From NCBI RefSeq assembly GCF_039531165.1, contig NZ_BAAAPN010000105.1, forward strand, positions 1-64,000: a stretch of 64,000 nt of DNA, given 5' to 3'. This document shows positions 25,524-34,600 of this stretch, one piece after another; positions within the stretch are counted from its first letter, which is position 1, and the number at the start of each line of letters is the position of its first letter. The DNA comes from Nostocoides_A vanveenii. Its GTDB lineage: Bacteria; Actinomycetota; Actinomycetes; Actinomycetales; Dermatophilaceae. The position numbers were made by a program, and so were the translations under genes. Below the pieces are notes generated by a model, which saw nothing but the letters and a program-made list of their open reading frames with translations, was not told the DNA's origin and made no database searches.

Positions 25524-28500
25524 ATGACCGAATCGCGGGTGGACCCGGCGGAGGCGCGGCTCGAGAAGTCCCCCAAGGCCGTTGTCCGGCAGTCGGGGAT
25601 CACCTCCGTGGTCGCGCTCGTCGGCGTGCTCTCGGGGTTGGTGCTCGACCTGGCGTGGGGGTCGGTGTTCGGCATCGGCTATGAGTCGGATGCCTTCACC
25701 TTGGCGCTGCGGCTGCCGCTGGCCATCACTGCCATCGCGATGGTCGTCGCCAATCAGGTGCTCGTGCCGACCTTCGGCGCCTGGCTGACCACGATGGGCG
25801 AGCGAGAGCGCGCCCGGGCGGTGAGCGCGGTCATGCTCGCCTGCCTCGGCCTGTCGATCGTGCTGGCGCTGATCTTCTCGTTCTTCGCCTACCCCCTGAT
25901 GGCCGCGATGGCGCCCGGTTTCGCCGACGAGCCCGGCAAGCTCGACCTCGCGGCCTCGATGACCCGCATCCTGGCCTGGTATGTCCCGTGCGTCATCGTC
26001 GCCGAGGTCCTGCGGTGCTGGCTGAACGCGAAGTTGGTCATCGGTTTCCCCGCCGCGATGACACTCGTGCTGAATGTGGTCTCGGTTGCCGTGATCCTGC
26101 TCGGGCCACGCTCGAACTGGGTGGTGCCGGCGGCCTATGTCGCGGGATCCCTCGTTCAGGTCCTCGCCATGGCGATCGCCTCCTTCGTCAAGGGCTGGCG
26201 GCCCGCAGCTCCCGCGTTCGGCCACCCGGAGGTCCGACGCACCCTGCGTCTGTTCAGCCGGCCCACCGTCGGTGCCGCCATGAACCCCATCGTGCGAATC
26301 GTCGAGGTGTTCATCGCCAGCGCCCTGCCGCAGGGAAGCACCACCTTGTTGCACTACGGCAACCGTCTCGCCAGCGCGGTCGGTGGCACCATCATCTTCC
26401 GCTCGATCATGGTCACCGTGCTCCCGCGCATCTCGCGGGCCTTCACCCGCGGCGACACCCCCGCCTTCCGCAGCATGACGCGGCTCGGCCTGCGCCTGAT
26501 GCTCTTCCTCGCCGTGCCGATGACGATCCTCGGGGTGACGCTTGCCCCCGGTCTGACGCAGGCCGTCTTCGGGCTGGTGCCGAAGTTCAAGCACGAGCAG
26601 ATCGTCACGCTCGGGACCTTGATGGCCCTGTATTCCCTCAGCTTCGCCGGTTCCGGCCTCCAGCGCGCCCTTTTGGCGCCGTTCTATGCCATGCGCGATA
26701 CGCGCACGCCGCTGCGCAACACCGTCTACGGCATCGTCGCCAATGTCGGCTTGCTCTTCATCCTCGATGTCGCCATGGGCGACGGTGCCAGGGCGATCTA
26801 TCTCTTCCCGATCGCCTACAGCGCTTCGCAGTACGTCAATGTCGGCCACGCGTGGTGGCTGATGCGCGCGGTGCCCGGGCTGGAGCGGCTGCCATTGCTG
26901 GTGCCGATTGCCGGTAGTCTGGTGTGCGGCCTGTCCGGCGGCGCGTCCGCCATCGCGGTGACGCAGGTGTTGCCCGCTTCTCCGACAGGCCTCGCGTCCG
27001 GAGTGGGCGCCTTCGTGGGGCTGGTCGTTTCCGGGCTCGTCGGTTTCCTGGCGTTCCGCCGGGGCAGCACCGCCGGCCGCCGGGTCGTCGGCCCGGCGCA
27101 GGAATCCCATCAAGCACCGAATATGCAAACGCCCGCCGTCGCCGGGCAGGAGGACAACCACGTGGACACGGTCGATCTGAGCAAGGCCGCGCCGCCCGCA
27201 CCGGTGGCACCCGAGCCGAGCCCGAGGCGGCGCTTCGACCTGGCGACCCTCGGGACGGCGCTGCTGGGCATCGCGCTGACCGTCTACACGACCGTCGCGA
27301 TCGCCGACGGCTCGAGCCACCTCGTGGCCGCCTTGCCGCTCGCGGCGATCGTCGGGATCACCCTGCTCATCGTCGCGCTCTACGACCTCGAGACCTTCGT
27401 GCTCATCGCCTTGCTCACCCGGGCGTCCATGGACGCGATCGGGGTCAACGCGCCGCATACGGCACTCGGTCTGATGCTGCTGGGCTTCGGCACGGTGTGG
27501 TTGCTGCTGCGCAAGGCGCGCCTCGGGAGCCGCTATCCGAGCTCGGGCCTGGGCATCGCCTACCTGGTGTTCGTCATCGTCGCCTTCATGGGCGTGATCA
27601 CGTCGGCCAATATGAAGGCCAGCCTGACCGAATGGTCGCGTATCGCCACCATTGTCGTGGTCTTCCTCGTCGTCGAGCAGTTCGCCGCCCGCGGCAGCAA
27701 GCTGGGGCCCTTCACCGCCGCGATCGGTCTCGGGATCGTCGTCCCCGCCACCGTCGCCTTCTCCCAGCTCACCTCGGGCCAGGGCCTGTTCATCGCCGGT
27801 GGCTTCTCCCGGATCACCGGCACCTTCGATCACAGCAACCCGCTGGCCTATTTCAGCGTCGTCGTCCTGTTGCTGATGACCGCACTGGTCCCCTATACGC
27901 GCGGCGCGACGCGGGCGGGGGTGCTCTGCGTCGGTCTCCTCGCCGTGATCGTCCTCGGCTTGACCTACACCCGCAGCGCCTGGCTGGTCGCCGCCTTCGG
28001 TGTGGTGATCCTGCTGTGGCGCCGGCGGGCCGGGGCGGCCCTGGCTGTCTGCGCTGCGCTGGCGATCCTGGTCGCGGGCACCCCGATGGTCCAGAACCGC
28101 TTCGCCGACCTGGCGACGTCGGCACAGCTGAGCGGTAAGCCGGCCAACTCGCTGGCTTGGCGCTGGGCCTACTGGGGCGAGTCCCTCGATGTCGCCAAGC
28201 CCAGCCCCATCGCGGGCGTCGGCCTGCGCAGCGTTGCCCAGACGACCGCCGAGGGCAAGCAACCCCACAATGACGTCATCCGCGCCTATGTGGAGTTGGG
28301 CATCCCCGGCCTGCTCTCGTATGTGCTGGTGCTGGTGCTCATGCTCTGGACCAGCTGGCGGGCCGCGGCCGATGCTGCGCGGCGCCGCTTGACCGGCATC
28401 CCGCGCGCGATCACCGAGGCCGGCTTCGTCGTTGCGGTCGCGGTCGCGATCCTCAGCGTGGTCGCGAACTTGATGTCGCAGGTCGTCGTCATGATGTATG

Positions 28501-28616
28501 CCGTGTCCGTCATTGCGTTGTCCAGCGGCGCCTACCTGCGCCGGCGCCGCCTCGACGCCGAGGCCGACTCTTCGGCAGATCGCGCGGCGCGCTCGATGCG
28601 CATCGTGCGCACCTAG
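25524..28616 (+). CDS. Fused Wzx/MurJ-type flippase and Wzy/WaaL-type polymerase (or ligase)
   Basis: A single uninterrupted ORF of 1030 aa. Residues about 20-510 form a multi-TM MOP-family flippase of the MurJ/MviN kind (ARLEKSPKAVVRQSGITSVV at the start, then around 12-14 hydrophobic segments). A hydrophilic Pro/Ala linker (about 525-570) leads into a second multi-TM region with the O-antigen ligase/polymerase signature (TGTFDHSNPLAYF, TYTRSAWLVA, and HNDVIRAYVELGIPGLLSYV near 915-934). Flipping lipid-linked repeat units and polymerising them would then be joined in one protein. A good internal ribosome binding site with an in-frame GTG (27162) could also give a free 484-aa polymerase. Confidence 0.87.
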   Translation: MTESRVDPAEARLEKSPKAVVRQSGITSVVALVGVLSGLVLDLAWGSVFGIGYESDAFTLALRLPLAITAIAMVVANQVLVPTFGAWLTTMGERERARAVSAVMLACLGLSIVLALIFSFFAYPLMAAMAPGFADEPGKLDLAASMTRILAWYVPCVIVAEVLRCWLNAKLVIGFPAAMTLVLNVVSVAVILLGPRSNWVVPAAYVAGSLVQVLAMAIASFVKGWRPAAPAFGHPEVRRTLRLFSRPTVGAAMNPIVRIVEVFIASALPQGSTTLLHYGNRLASAVGGTIIFRSIMVTVLPRISRAFTRGDTPAFRSMTRLGLRLMLFLAVPMTILGVTLAPGLTQAVFGLVPKFKHEQIVTLGTLMALYSLSFAGSGLQRALLAPFYAMRDTRTPLRNTVYGIVANVGLLFILDVAMGDGARAIYLFPIAYSASQYVNVGHAWWLMRAVPGLERLPLLVPIAGSLVCGLSGGASAIAVTQVLPASPTGLASGVGAFVGLVVSGLVGFLAFRRGSTAGRRVVGPAQESHQAPNMQTPAVAGQEDNHVDTVDLSKAAPPAPVAPEPSPRRRFDLATLGTALLGIALTVYTTVAIADGSSHLVAALPLAAIVGITLLIVALYDLETFVLIALLTRASMDAIGVNAPHTALGLMLLGFGTVWLLLRKARLGSRYPSSGLGIAYLVFVIVAFMGVITSANMKASLTEWSRIATIVVVFLVVEQFAARGSKLGPFTAAIGLGIVVPATVAFSQLTSGQGLFIAGGFSRITGTFDHSNPLAYFSVVVLLLMTALVPYTRGATRAGVLCVGLLAVIVLGLTYTRSAWLVAAFGVVILLWRRRAGAALAVCAALAILVAGTPMVQNRFADLATSAQLSGKPANSLAWRWAYWGESLDVAKPSPIAGVGLRSVAQTTAEGKQPHNDVIRAYVELGIPGLLSYVLVLVLMLWTSWRAAADAARRRLTGIPRAITEAGFVVAVAVAILSVVANLMSQVVVMMYAVSVIALSSGAYLRRRRLDAEADSSADRAARSMRIVRT
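27148..27164 (+). promoter_or_regulatory. Internal ribosome binding site and GTG inside the flippase-polymerase ORF
   Basis: AGGAGG (27148-27153), 8 nt, then an in-frame GTG (27162, codon 547, V-D-T-V-D-L). It falls exactly in the inter-domain linker. It looks like the start of a once separate polymerase gene or a site still used for dual translation. Confidence 0.65.
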
Positions 28617-28631
28617 GGGCGAGGCGTCCGC

Positions 28632-29870
28632 GTGCGCATCCTGCAAGTCAACAAGTTTCTCTATCGCCGCGGCGGGGCCGAGGGCTATCTGCTCGATCTC
28701 GCGGACCTCCAGCGAGCCCAGGGACATCACGTGGAGTACTTCGGGATGTCCTATCCCGAGAACCTGCCGATGCGGTATGCCGATCACTTCCCCTCGCGGG
28801 TCGACTTCGAGCCCGCTCCCGAGGCGTTGAGCAAGCGGGTCGAGCTTGTCGGGCGAATGCTCTGGTCCCGCTCAGCGGCCTCGGGCATCGCCGAGGTGAT
28901 CGCCGACTTCCGGCCCGACGTCGTGCACTGCCACAACATCTACCACCAGCTCTCGCCGTCCATCCTGCGCGCGTGCGCCGCGGCCGGGGTGCCCGTCGTG
29001 ATGACCCTGCACGACTACAAGCTGGCCTGCCCCACCTACCAATTCCTCGACAAGGGCGAGATCTGCACCGCCTGCGTCACCGGCGGCGTGATCCAAGCTC
29101 TCAAGCGGCGCTGCAAGGACGGCTCGCTGGCAGCCAGCGGCATCGCGGCACTGGAGGTCGGAGCGCACCGGACCCTGCGGGCATACGGTCCGGTCTCGAC
29201 CTTCCTGTGTCCGAGCGTCTTCCTGCGTGACCAGATGGCCGCTGCCGGGATCGCGCCGGAGAAGTTGCTGCACCTGGACAACTTCACCGACACCGATGTC
29301 CCGGTGCGCACCGAGCCGGGAACGGGCGTGCTCTTTGCCGGGCGGCTCTCGCACGAGAAGGGCGTCGACGTGCTCATCGACGCGATGCCGGTGCTCGCCG
29401 CCGAGACTCCCGGGGCGGTTCTCGACGTCGTCGGCGACGGGCCGGACCGGGCCGAGCTGGAGGAGCGGGCGGCCCGGGTCGCTCCGGGCCTGGTGCGCTT
29501 CCACGGCCGGGTCAGCGCCGACGAGGTCCGCGCCCGGCTGCGCGCCGCTGCTGTCAGCGCGGTGCCGTCGCGGTGGTATGAGAACCAGCCGTTGTCGGTC
29601 CTAGAAGCGTTCGCCAGCGGGGTGCCCGTGGTGGCCAGCGCGCTCGGTGGGCTGACGGACTTGGTCACTCCGGGTGTCGACGGGGATCTCGTCCCGGCCG
29701 AGGACCCGGCGGCACTGGCTCTCGCCTTGCGTCCCTACCTGTCCGACCCGCAGTATTCACTCCGGCACGGCGCATCCGCGCGCGAGCGGGCGCTGCGGCG
29801 ACACGCGCCCGCGGAACACGCGGAGCGGATCGCGCGCGTGTACGAGGAAGCCGTCACCAGGAGGGTGTAG
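28632..29870 (+). CDS. GT4-family glycosyltransferase 1
   Basis: GT-B fold retaining glycosyltransferase, 412 aa, start GTG. The N-terminal acceptor domain contains VNKFLYRRGGAEGYLLDL (residues 5-22) and DVVHCHNIYHQLSPS. A Cys-containing segment (CPTYQFLDKGEICTACV) near 135-155 is seen in a subset of GT4 enzymes. The C-terminal donor domain has FAGRLSHEKGVDVLIDAM near 235 and ENQPLSVLEAFASGVPVVAS near 316-335 (the E-x7-E motif). It probably adds one sugar to the lipid-linked repeat unit at the cytoplasmic face. Its stop abuts the start of the next glycosyltransferase. Confidence 0.9.
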   Translation: MRILQVNKFLYRRGGAEGYLLDLADLQRAQGHHVEYFGMSYPENLPMRYADHFPSRVDFEPAPEALSKRVELVGRMLWSRSAASGIAEVIADFRPDVVHCHNIYHQLSPSILRACAAAGVPVVMTLHDYKLACPTYQFLDKGEICTACVTGGVIQALKRRCKDGSLAASGIAALEVGAHRTLRAYGPVSTFLCPSVFLRDQMAAAGIAPEKLLHLDNFTDTDVPVRTEPGTGVLFAGRLSHEKGVDVLIDAMPVLAAETPGAVLDVVGDGPDRAELEERAARVAPGLVRFHGRVSADEVRARLRAAAVSAVPSRWYENQPLSVLEAFASGVPVVASALGGLTDLVTPGVDGDLVPAEDPAALALALRPYLSDPQYSLRHGASARERALRRHAPAEHAERIARVYEEAVTRRV

Positions 29871-31034
29871 ATGCGTATCGCAATGGTCGGGCTGCGGGGC
29901 CTGCCGGCGACCTTCGGCGGGATCGAGAAGCACGTCGAGGAGTTGGGGTGGCGGCTGGCCGAACGCGGTCACGAGGTGAGCGTCTTCTGCCGGCCGAACT
30001 ATGCCGGTGACCTCGACCTGCCCACCGAGTTCGACTACGTCGCTCCCGTGGGCCGCCGGCCTGGACGGTACCGCGGGATGATCCTGCGCAACCTGCCGAC
30101 GGTGGAAGGCAAGGGCGTGGAGGCCTTCGTGCACAGCGGCCTGGCCGCGGCCAGCACCGTCGGGCGCGGCTTCGACGTGGTCCACTTCCACGCCCTCGGG
30201 CCGGGCCTGTTCGCGCCCATCCCGAAGTTCCTCACGGGAGCCGGGGTGGTGCAGACCATCCACGGCCTCGATGACGAGCGGTCCAAGTGGGGCGGGCTCG
30301 GCTCTCGCCTATTGCAAGCCGGCCGGTGGGTCTCGACGCGGGTCCCCGACGAGGTCGTCGTGGTGTCTCGGGAGTTGGGCCGGGTCTATTCCGAGCGCCA
30401 CCACCGGGCAACCGTCTACATCCCCAATGGTGCGCCCACCGTGACCCCGGTGGCTCCGGGGGCGACCCTTGCCCGCTTCGGGCTGGAACCGGGCCGCTAT
30501 GTCCTGTTTGTCGGCCGCCTGGTGCCCGAGAAGCGCCCCGATCTGCTGATTCGCGCCTTCCGCGAGGTGCCCGGCGATGCGCGCCTGGTGATCGTCGGCG
30601 ACACGGCGAACACCCGCGGCTACACCGGCGAACTGAAGAAGCTCGCGGCGGCCGACGCGCGCGTGGTGATGACCGGCTACCTCTTCGGCGCCGATCTCGC
30701 TCAGGTGATGACCTCGGCCGGGGTCTTCGTCCAGCCGAGCACGCTGGAAGGCCTGCCGATCACGCTGCTTGAGGCCGCGGCATACGAGCGGCCCGTGGTG
30801 GTCAGCGACATCCCCCCGCACCTCGAGGTCGTCGGCGCGTCCGCGCGGGGGCACCGGGTCTTCTCGGACGGCTCCCAGAACGACCTCACCGAGGCCATCA
30901 CCGCCGAACTCGCCGACCCCGCGGGTGGGGCGGACGGCGGTCGCGAACTGGCCAAGGCGGTCCGCGCCCACTACGACTGGGACGCGGCGACCGACCAACT
31001 CATCGAGGTGTACCGGCGTGCCGGCCGCCGGTGA
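29871..31034 (+). CDS. GT4-family glycosyltransferase 2
   Basis: 387 aa, ATG immediately after the preceding stop, with AGGAGG inside the 3' end of the upstream gene. The N-terminus VGLRGLPATFGGIEKHVEEL (residues 6-25) is typical of the DUF1972-like GT4 subgroup that includes rhamnosyl- and galactosyl-type transferases. The donor domain has FVGRLVPEKRPDLLIRAF near 212 and STLEGLPITLLEAAAYERPV near 289-308. It is the last gene of the polysaccharide locus before pth. With two GTs plus the initiating transferase the repeat unit would have about three sugars unless other GTs lie elsewhere. Confidence 0.9.
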   Translation: MRIAMVGLRGLPATFGGIEKHVEELGWRLAERGHEVSVFCRPNYAGDLDLPTEFDYVAPVGRRPGRYRGMILRNLPTVEGKGVEAFVHSGLAAASTVGRGFDVVHFHALGPGLFAPIPKFLTGAGVVQTIHGLDDERSKWGGLGSRLLQAGRWVSTRVPDEVVVVSRELGRVYSERHHRATVYIPNGAPTVTPVAPGATLARFGLEPGRYVLFVGRLVPEKRPDLLIRAFREVPGDARLVIVGDTANTRGYTGELKKLAAADARVVMTGYLFGADLAQVMTSAGVFVQPSTLEGLPITLLEAAAYERPVVVSDIPPHLEVVGASARGHRVFSDGSQNDLTEAITAELADPAGGADGGRELAKAVRAHYDWDAATDQLIEVYRRAGRR

Positions 31035-31055
31035 CCTCGGCCGGGGCTTGCCGGG

Positions 31056-31652
31056 ATGAGCGCATCGGACCCGTGGCTGATCGTGGGGCTGGGCAACCCC
31101 GGCCAGCGGTATGCCCGCAATCGTCACAATGTCGGTGCCCACGTCATCGACGACCTCGCCACACGACACCGGGTGACCCTGGGCAGCCACAAGGGGGGCG
31201 CGTCCGCGGCGCGGATTCACGTGCCGGGGCCGGGCGGCATACCGGCTGTACTGGCGGTGCCCACCTCGTTCATGAACGTCTCGGGGCCGCCGGTGCGTGA
31301 CCTGGCGAGCTTCTACAAGATCCCGGCCGAGCGCATCGTGGTCATCCACGACGAGCTTGACATCGACTTCGGCCGCATCCGCCTCAAGCGCGGGGGCGGG
31401 GAGGGCGGCCACAACGGCCTGCGGTCGATCACGGCGAGCCTCGGCACTAAGGACTACTACCGGGTGCGCGTCGGCATCGGCCGGCCACCCGGGCGGATGG
31501 ACGCCGCCGACTTTGTCCTGCGCGACTTCGACCGCCAGGAGGTGCCGGAGATCGCCGTGAGCGTGGTCGAGGCCGGCGACGCGGTCGAGCTTCTTGTCGG
31601 CGAGGGGCTGCTCGCCGCCCAACAGCGGTTTCACGCGCCGGGGCCCGTATGA
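31056..31652 (+). CDS. pth: Peptidyl-tRNA hydrolase
   Basis: 198 aa; releases peptides from peptidyl-tRNA after stalled translation. Motifs: LIVGLGNPGQRYARNRHNVG (residues 8-27, with the catalytic His of RHNVG), TSFMNVSG, VIHDELDIDFGRIRLKRGG and GGGEGGHNGLRSI. The 3' end overlaps the mfd start (ATGA). This pth-mfd pair resumes the housekeeping order interrupted after rplY. Confidence 0.97.
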   Translation: MSASDPWLIVGLGNPGQRYARNRHNVGAHVIDDLATRHRVTLGSHKGGASAARIHVPGPGGIPAVLAVPTSFMNVSGPPVRDLASFYKIPAERIVVIHDELDIDFGRIRLKRGGGEGGHNGLRSITASLGTKDYYRVRVGIGRPPGRMDAADFVLRDFDRQEVPEIAVSVVEAGDAVELLVGEGLLAAQQRFHAPGPV

Positions 31653-34600
31653 CGCTGGCACCCCTTCTCCCACTGCTCGCCGGTGACGCCTCAGTCGCCG
31701 CCGCGCTCGCCGCGCTCGGCACCGACCCGCGCGCCGAGGTCGCCCTGCCCCGGGGCGTCCGGGCGCCCCTGCTCGCGCTGGCCGCCAGCGACCGGCCGGT
31801 GGTTTTGGCCGTGACCGCGACGGCACGCGAGGCCGAGGACCTGGCCGCCGCGCTCGCGAGCTATCTGCCAGCCGAGACGGTCGCGACCTTCCCGAGCTGG
31901 GAGACGCTGCCGCACGAGCGGCTCTCGCCGCGCAGCGACACGGTCGGCCGCCGCCTGGCTGTCCTGCGCCGGCTCGCGCACCCGGTGGCCGATGACCCGG
32001 CGTTGGGGCCGATCCGTGTGCTGACCTGCTCGGTGCGCGCGCTTCTGCAGCCGATCGCCGTGGGTCTGGGCGAGTTGGTGCCGGTCGCCCTGCACGCGGG
32101 CGACAACCGCGCGCTCGAACTCGTGGCCGAGGATCTCGCCGCCGCGGCCTATACCCGCACCGACCTGGTCGAACGCCGCGGCGAGTTCGCGGTGCGCGGC
32201 GGCATTCTCGACGTCTTCCCGCCCACCGAGGAGCACCCGCTGCGCGTGGAGTTCTGGGGCGACACCGTCGAGGAGATCCGCTGGTTCAGGGTGGCCGACC
32301 AGCGCAGCCTGGAGATCGCCAGCCACGGCCTGTGGGCGCCGCCGTGCCGCGAGGTGCTGCTCACGGAGGCGGTCCGAGCTCGGGCCGCGGACCTGGCCCC
32401 GCAGTTGCCGGGCGTGCGCGATCTGCTGGAGAAGGTCGCCGAGGGCATCGCTGTCGAGGGCATGGAGTCGCTGGCCCCGGCGCTGGTCGAAGGCATGCAG
32501 CCGCTCGTCGACATCCTCCCTGAGCGGGCGGCCGTGGCCATCGTCGATCCCGAGCGCTGCCGGGCCCGCGCGCACGATCTGGTCGCCACGAGCGAGGAGT
32601 TCCTGCAAGCGTCCTGGAGCAATGCGGCCGCCGGCAACGCCGTGCCGATCGACCTGCTGGGCGTGCTCGGCCTGGCGTCCTACTGGACCCTGCCGCAGGC
32701 GCGCGACCACGCGCTCGCCGCCGGCACCGGCTGGTGGAGCCTGGGCGGCTTCGACGCCGACGACGAACTCGCGGCCTTCGGGGCCGAGGACACGCCGACC
32801 GCGCGGATCGAGGCGGTGGAGGCCACGGCATACCGGGGTCGGACCGAGGACGCGGTCGCCGACATCGCGGCCCTCGTGGCCGACGGCTGGCGGGTCCAGA
32901 TCGTCACGGAGGGACCGGGCCTGGCGGGCCGCGTCGGTGAGGTGCTGGGGGAGCGCGGGATCGCGACCCGGCAGTCGGCCGTGCCGGAGGTGGGCATCGT
33001 TGCGGTGAGCACGGGCAGCGTGGGGCCGGGCTTCCGGCTCACCGACGGCGCCATCGCGGTGATCACCGAGACCGACCTGATGGGCACCGCTGCGGGTGGC
33101 GGATCGACCAAGGACATGAGACGGATGCCGTCGCGGCGCCGCGCTCAGGTCGACCCGCTCCAACTGCGCCCCGGCGACTATGTCGTGCACGAGCAGCATG
33201 GTGTCGGCCGCTTCGTCGAGATGATGCAGCGGACCGTCGCGGGGGCGACGCGCGAATATCTCGTCATTGAATACGCCTCGTCCAAGCGGGGCCAGCCGGC
33301 CGATCGTCTCTTCGTGCCCACCGACCAGCTCGACCAGGTCACCCGGTATGTCGGCGGCGAGGCACCCACCATCAACCGCCTCGGCGGCTCGGACTGGCAG
33401 CAGACCAAGCAGCGGGCGCGCAAGTACGTCCGGCAGATCGCGGCCGAGTTGATCCGGCTCTACAGCGCGCGGATGGCGACGGCGGGCCACGCCTTCGGCC
33501 CGGATACGCCCTGGCAGCGGGAGCTCGAGGACGCCTTCGCCTATGCCGAGACCCCTGACCAGCTCTCCTCGATCGACGAGGTCAAGGCCGACATGGAACG
33601 TCCGGTCCCGATGGACCGGCTGATCTGTGGCGACGTTGGTTACGGCAAGACCGAGATCGCCGTCCGCGCGGCCTTCAAGGCGATCCAGGACGGCAAGCAG
33701 GTCGCCGTCTTGGTGCCTACGACCTTGCTCGTTCAGCAGCACCTCAACACCTTCAGCGAGCGGTATGCCGGCTTCCCCGTCGTCGTGCACGCCCTCTCCC
33801 GCTTCCAGAGCGACCGCGAGGCGCGGGCGGTTCTCGCCGGCCTTGCGGACGGCTCCATCGACCTGGTTATCGGCACCCACCGGCTGCTCGGCTCGGAGGT
33901 CCGCTTCAAGGATCTCGGCCTGGTCGTCGTCGATGAGGAGCAACGCTTCGGCGTCGAGCACAAGGAGCAACTCAAGGCGCTGCGGACCGCTGTCGACGTG
34001 CTCTCGATGTCGGCCACGCCGATCCCGCGCACGCTGGAGATGGCCGTCACCGGGATCCGCGAGATGTCCACTCTCGCAACGCCACCGGAGGAGCGGCACC
34101 CGATCCTGACCTTCGTCGGCGGTTATGACGAGAAGCAGATCACCGCGGCCATCCGGCGCGAGTTGCTGCGCGACGGCCAGGTCTTCTATGTCCACAACAA
34201 GGTCTCGACCATCGAGCGCGCCGCCGCCCGGCTGCGCGAGCTGATCCCCGAGGCGCGCATCGCCACCGCCCACGGCAAGATGGGCGAACACCGGCTCGAA
34301 AAGGTCGTCGTCGACTTCTGGGAGCGCGAGTTCGACGTGCTCGTGTGCACCACCATCGTCGAAACCGGCCTGGACATCTCCAATGCCAACACCCTGATCG
34401 TCGAGCGCGCCGATCAACTCGGCCTCGCGCAGCTGCACCAGCTGCGCGGCCGGGTCGGACGGGGCCGCGAACGGGCATACGCCTATTTCCTCTATCCGCC
34501 CGAGAACCCGCTGACCGAGACGGCGATCGAGCGGCTGCAGACCATCGCCGCGAACACCGACCTCGGCGCCGGCATGCAGGTGGCGATGAAGGACCTGGAG

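Noticed and set aside
25383..28787. 1134-codon open frame opposite the flippase-polymerase ORF
   Set aside because: Low-complexity Arg/Gln/His/Asp sequence without TM segments or motifs; an antisense shadow of the plus-strand membrane protein.
3341..31055. Recent integration of the polysaccharide locus by a mobile element
   Set aside because: No integrase, transposase, direct repeats or tRNA at the borders, and codon use looks like the neighbours.
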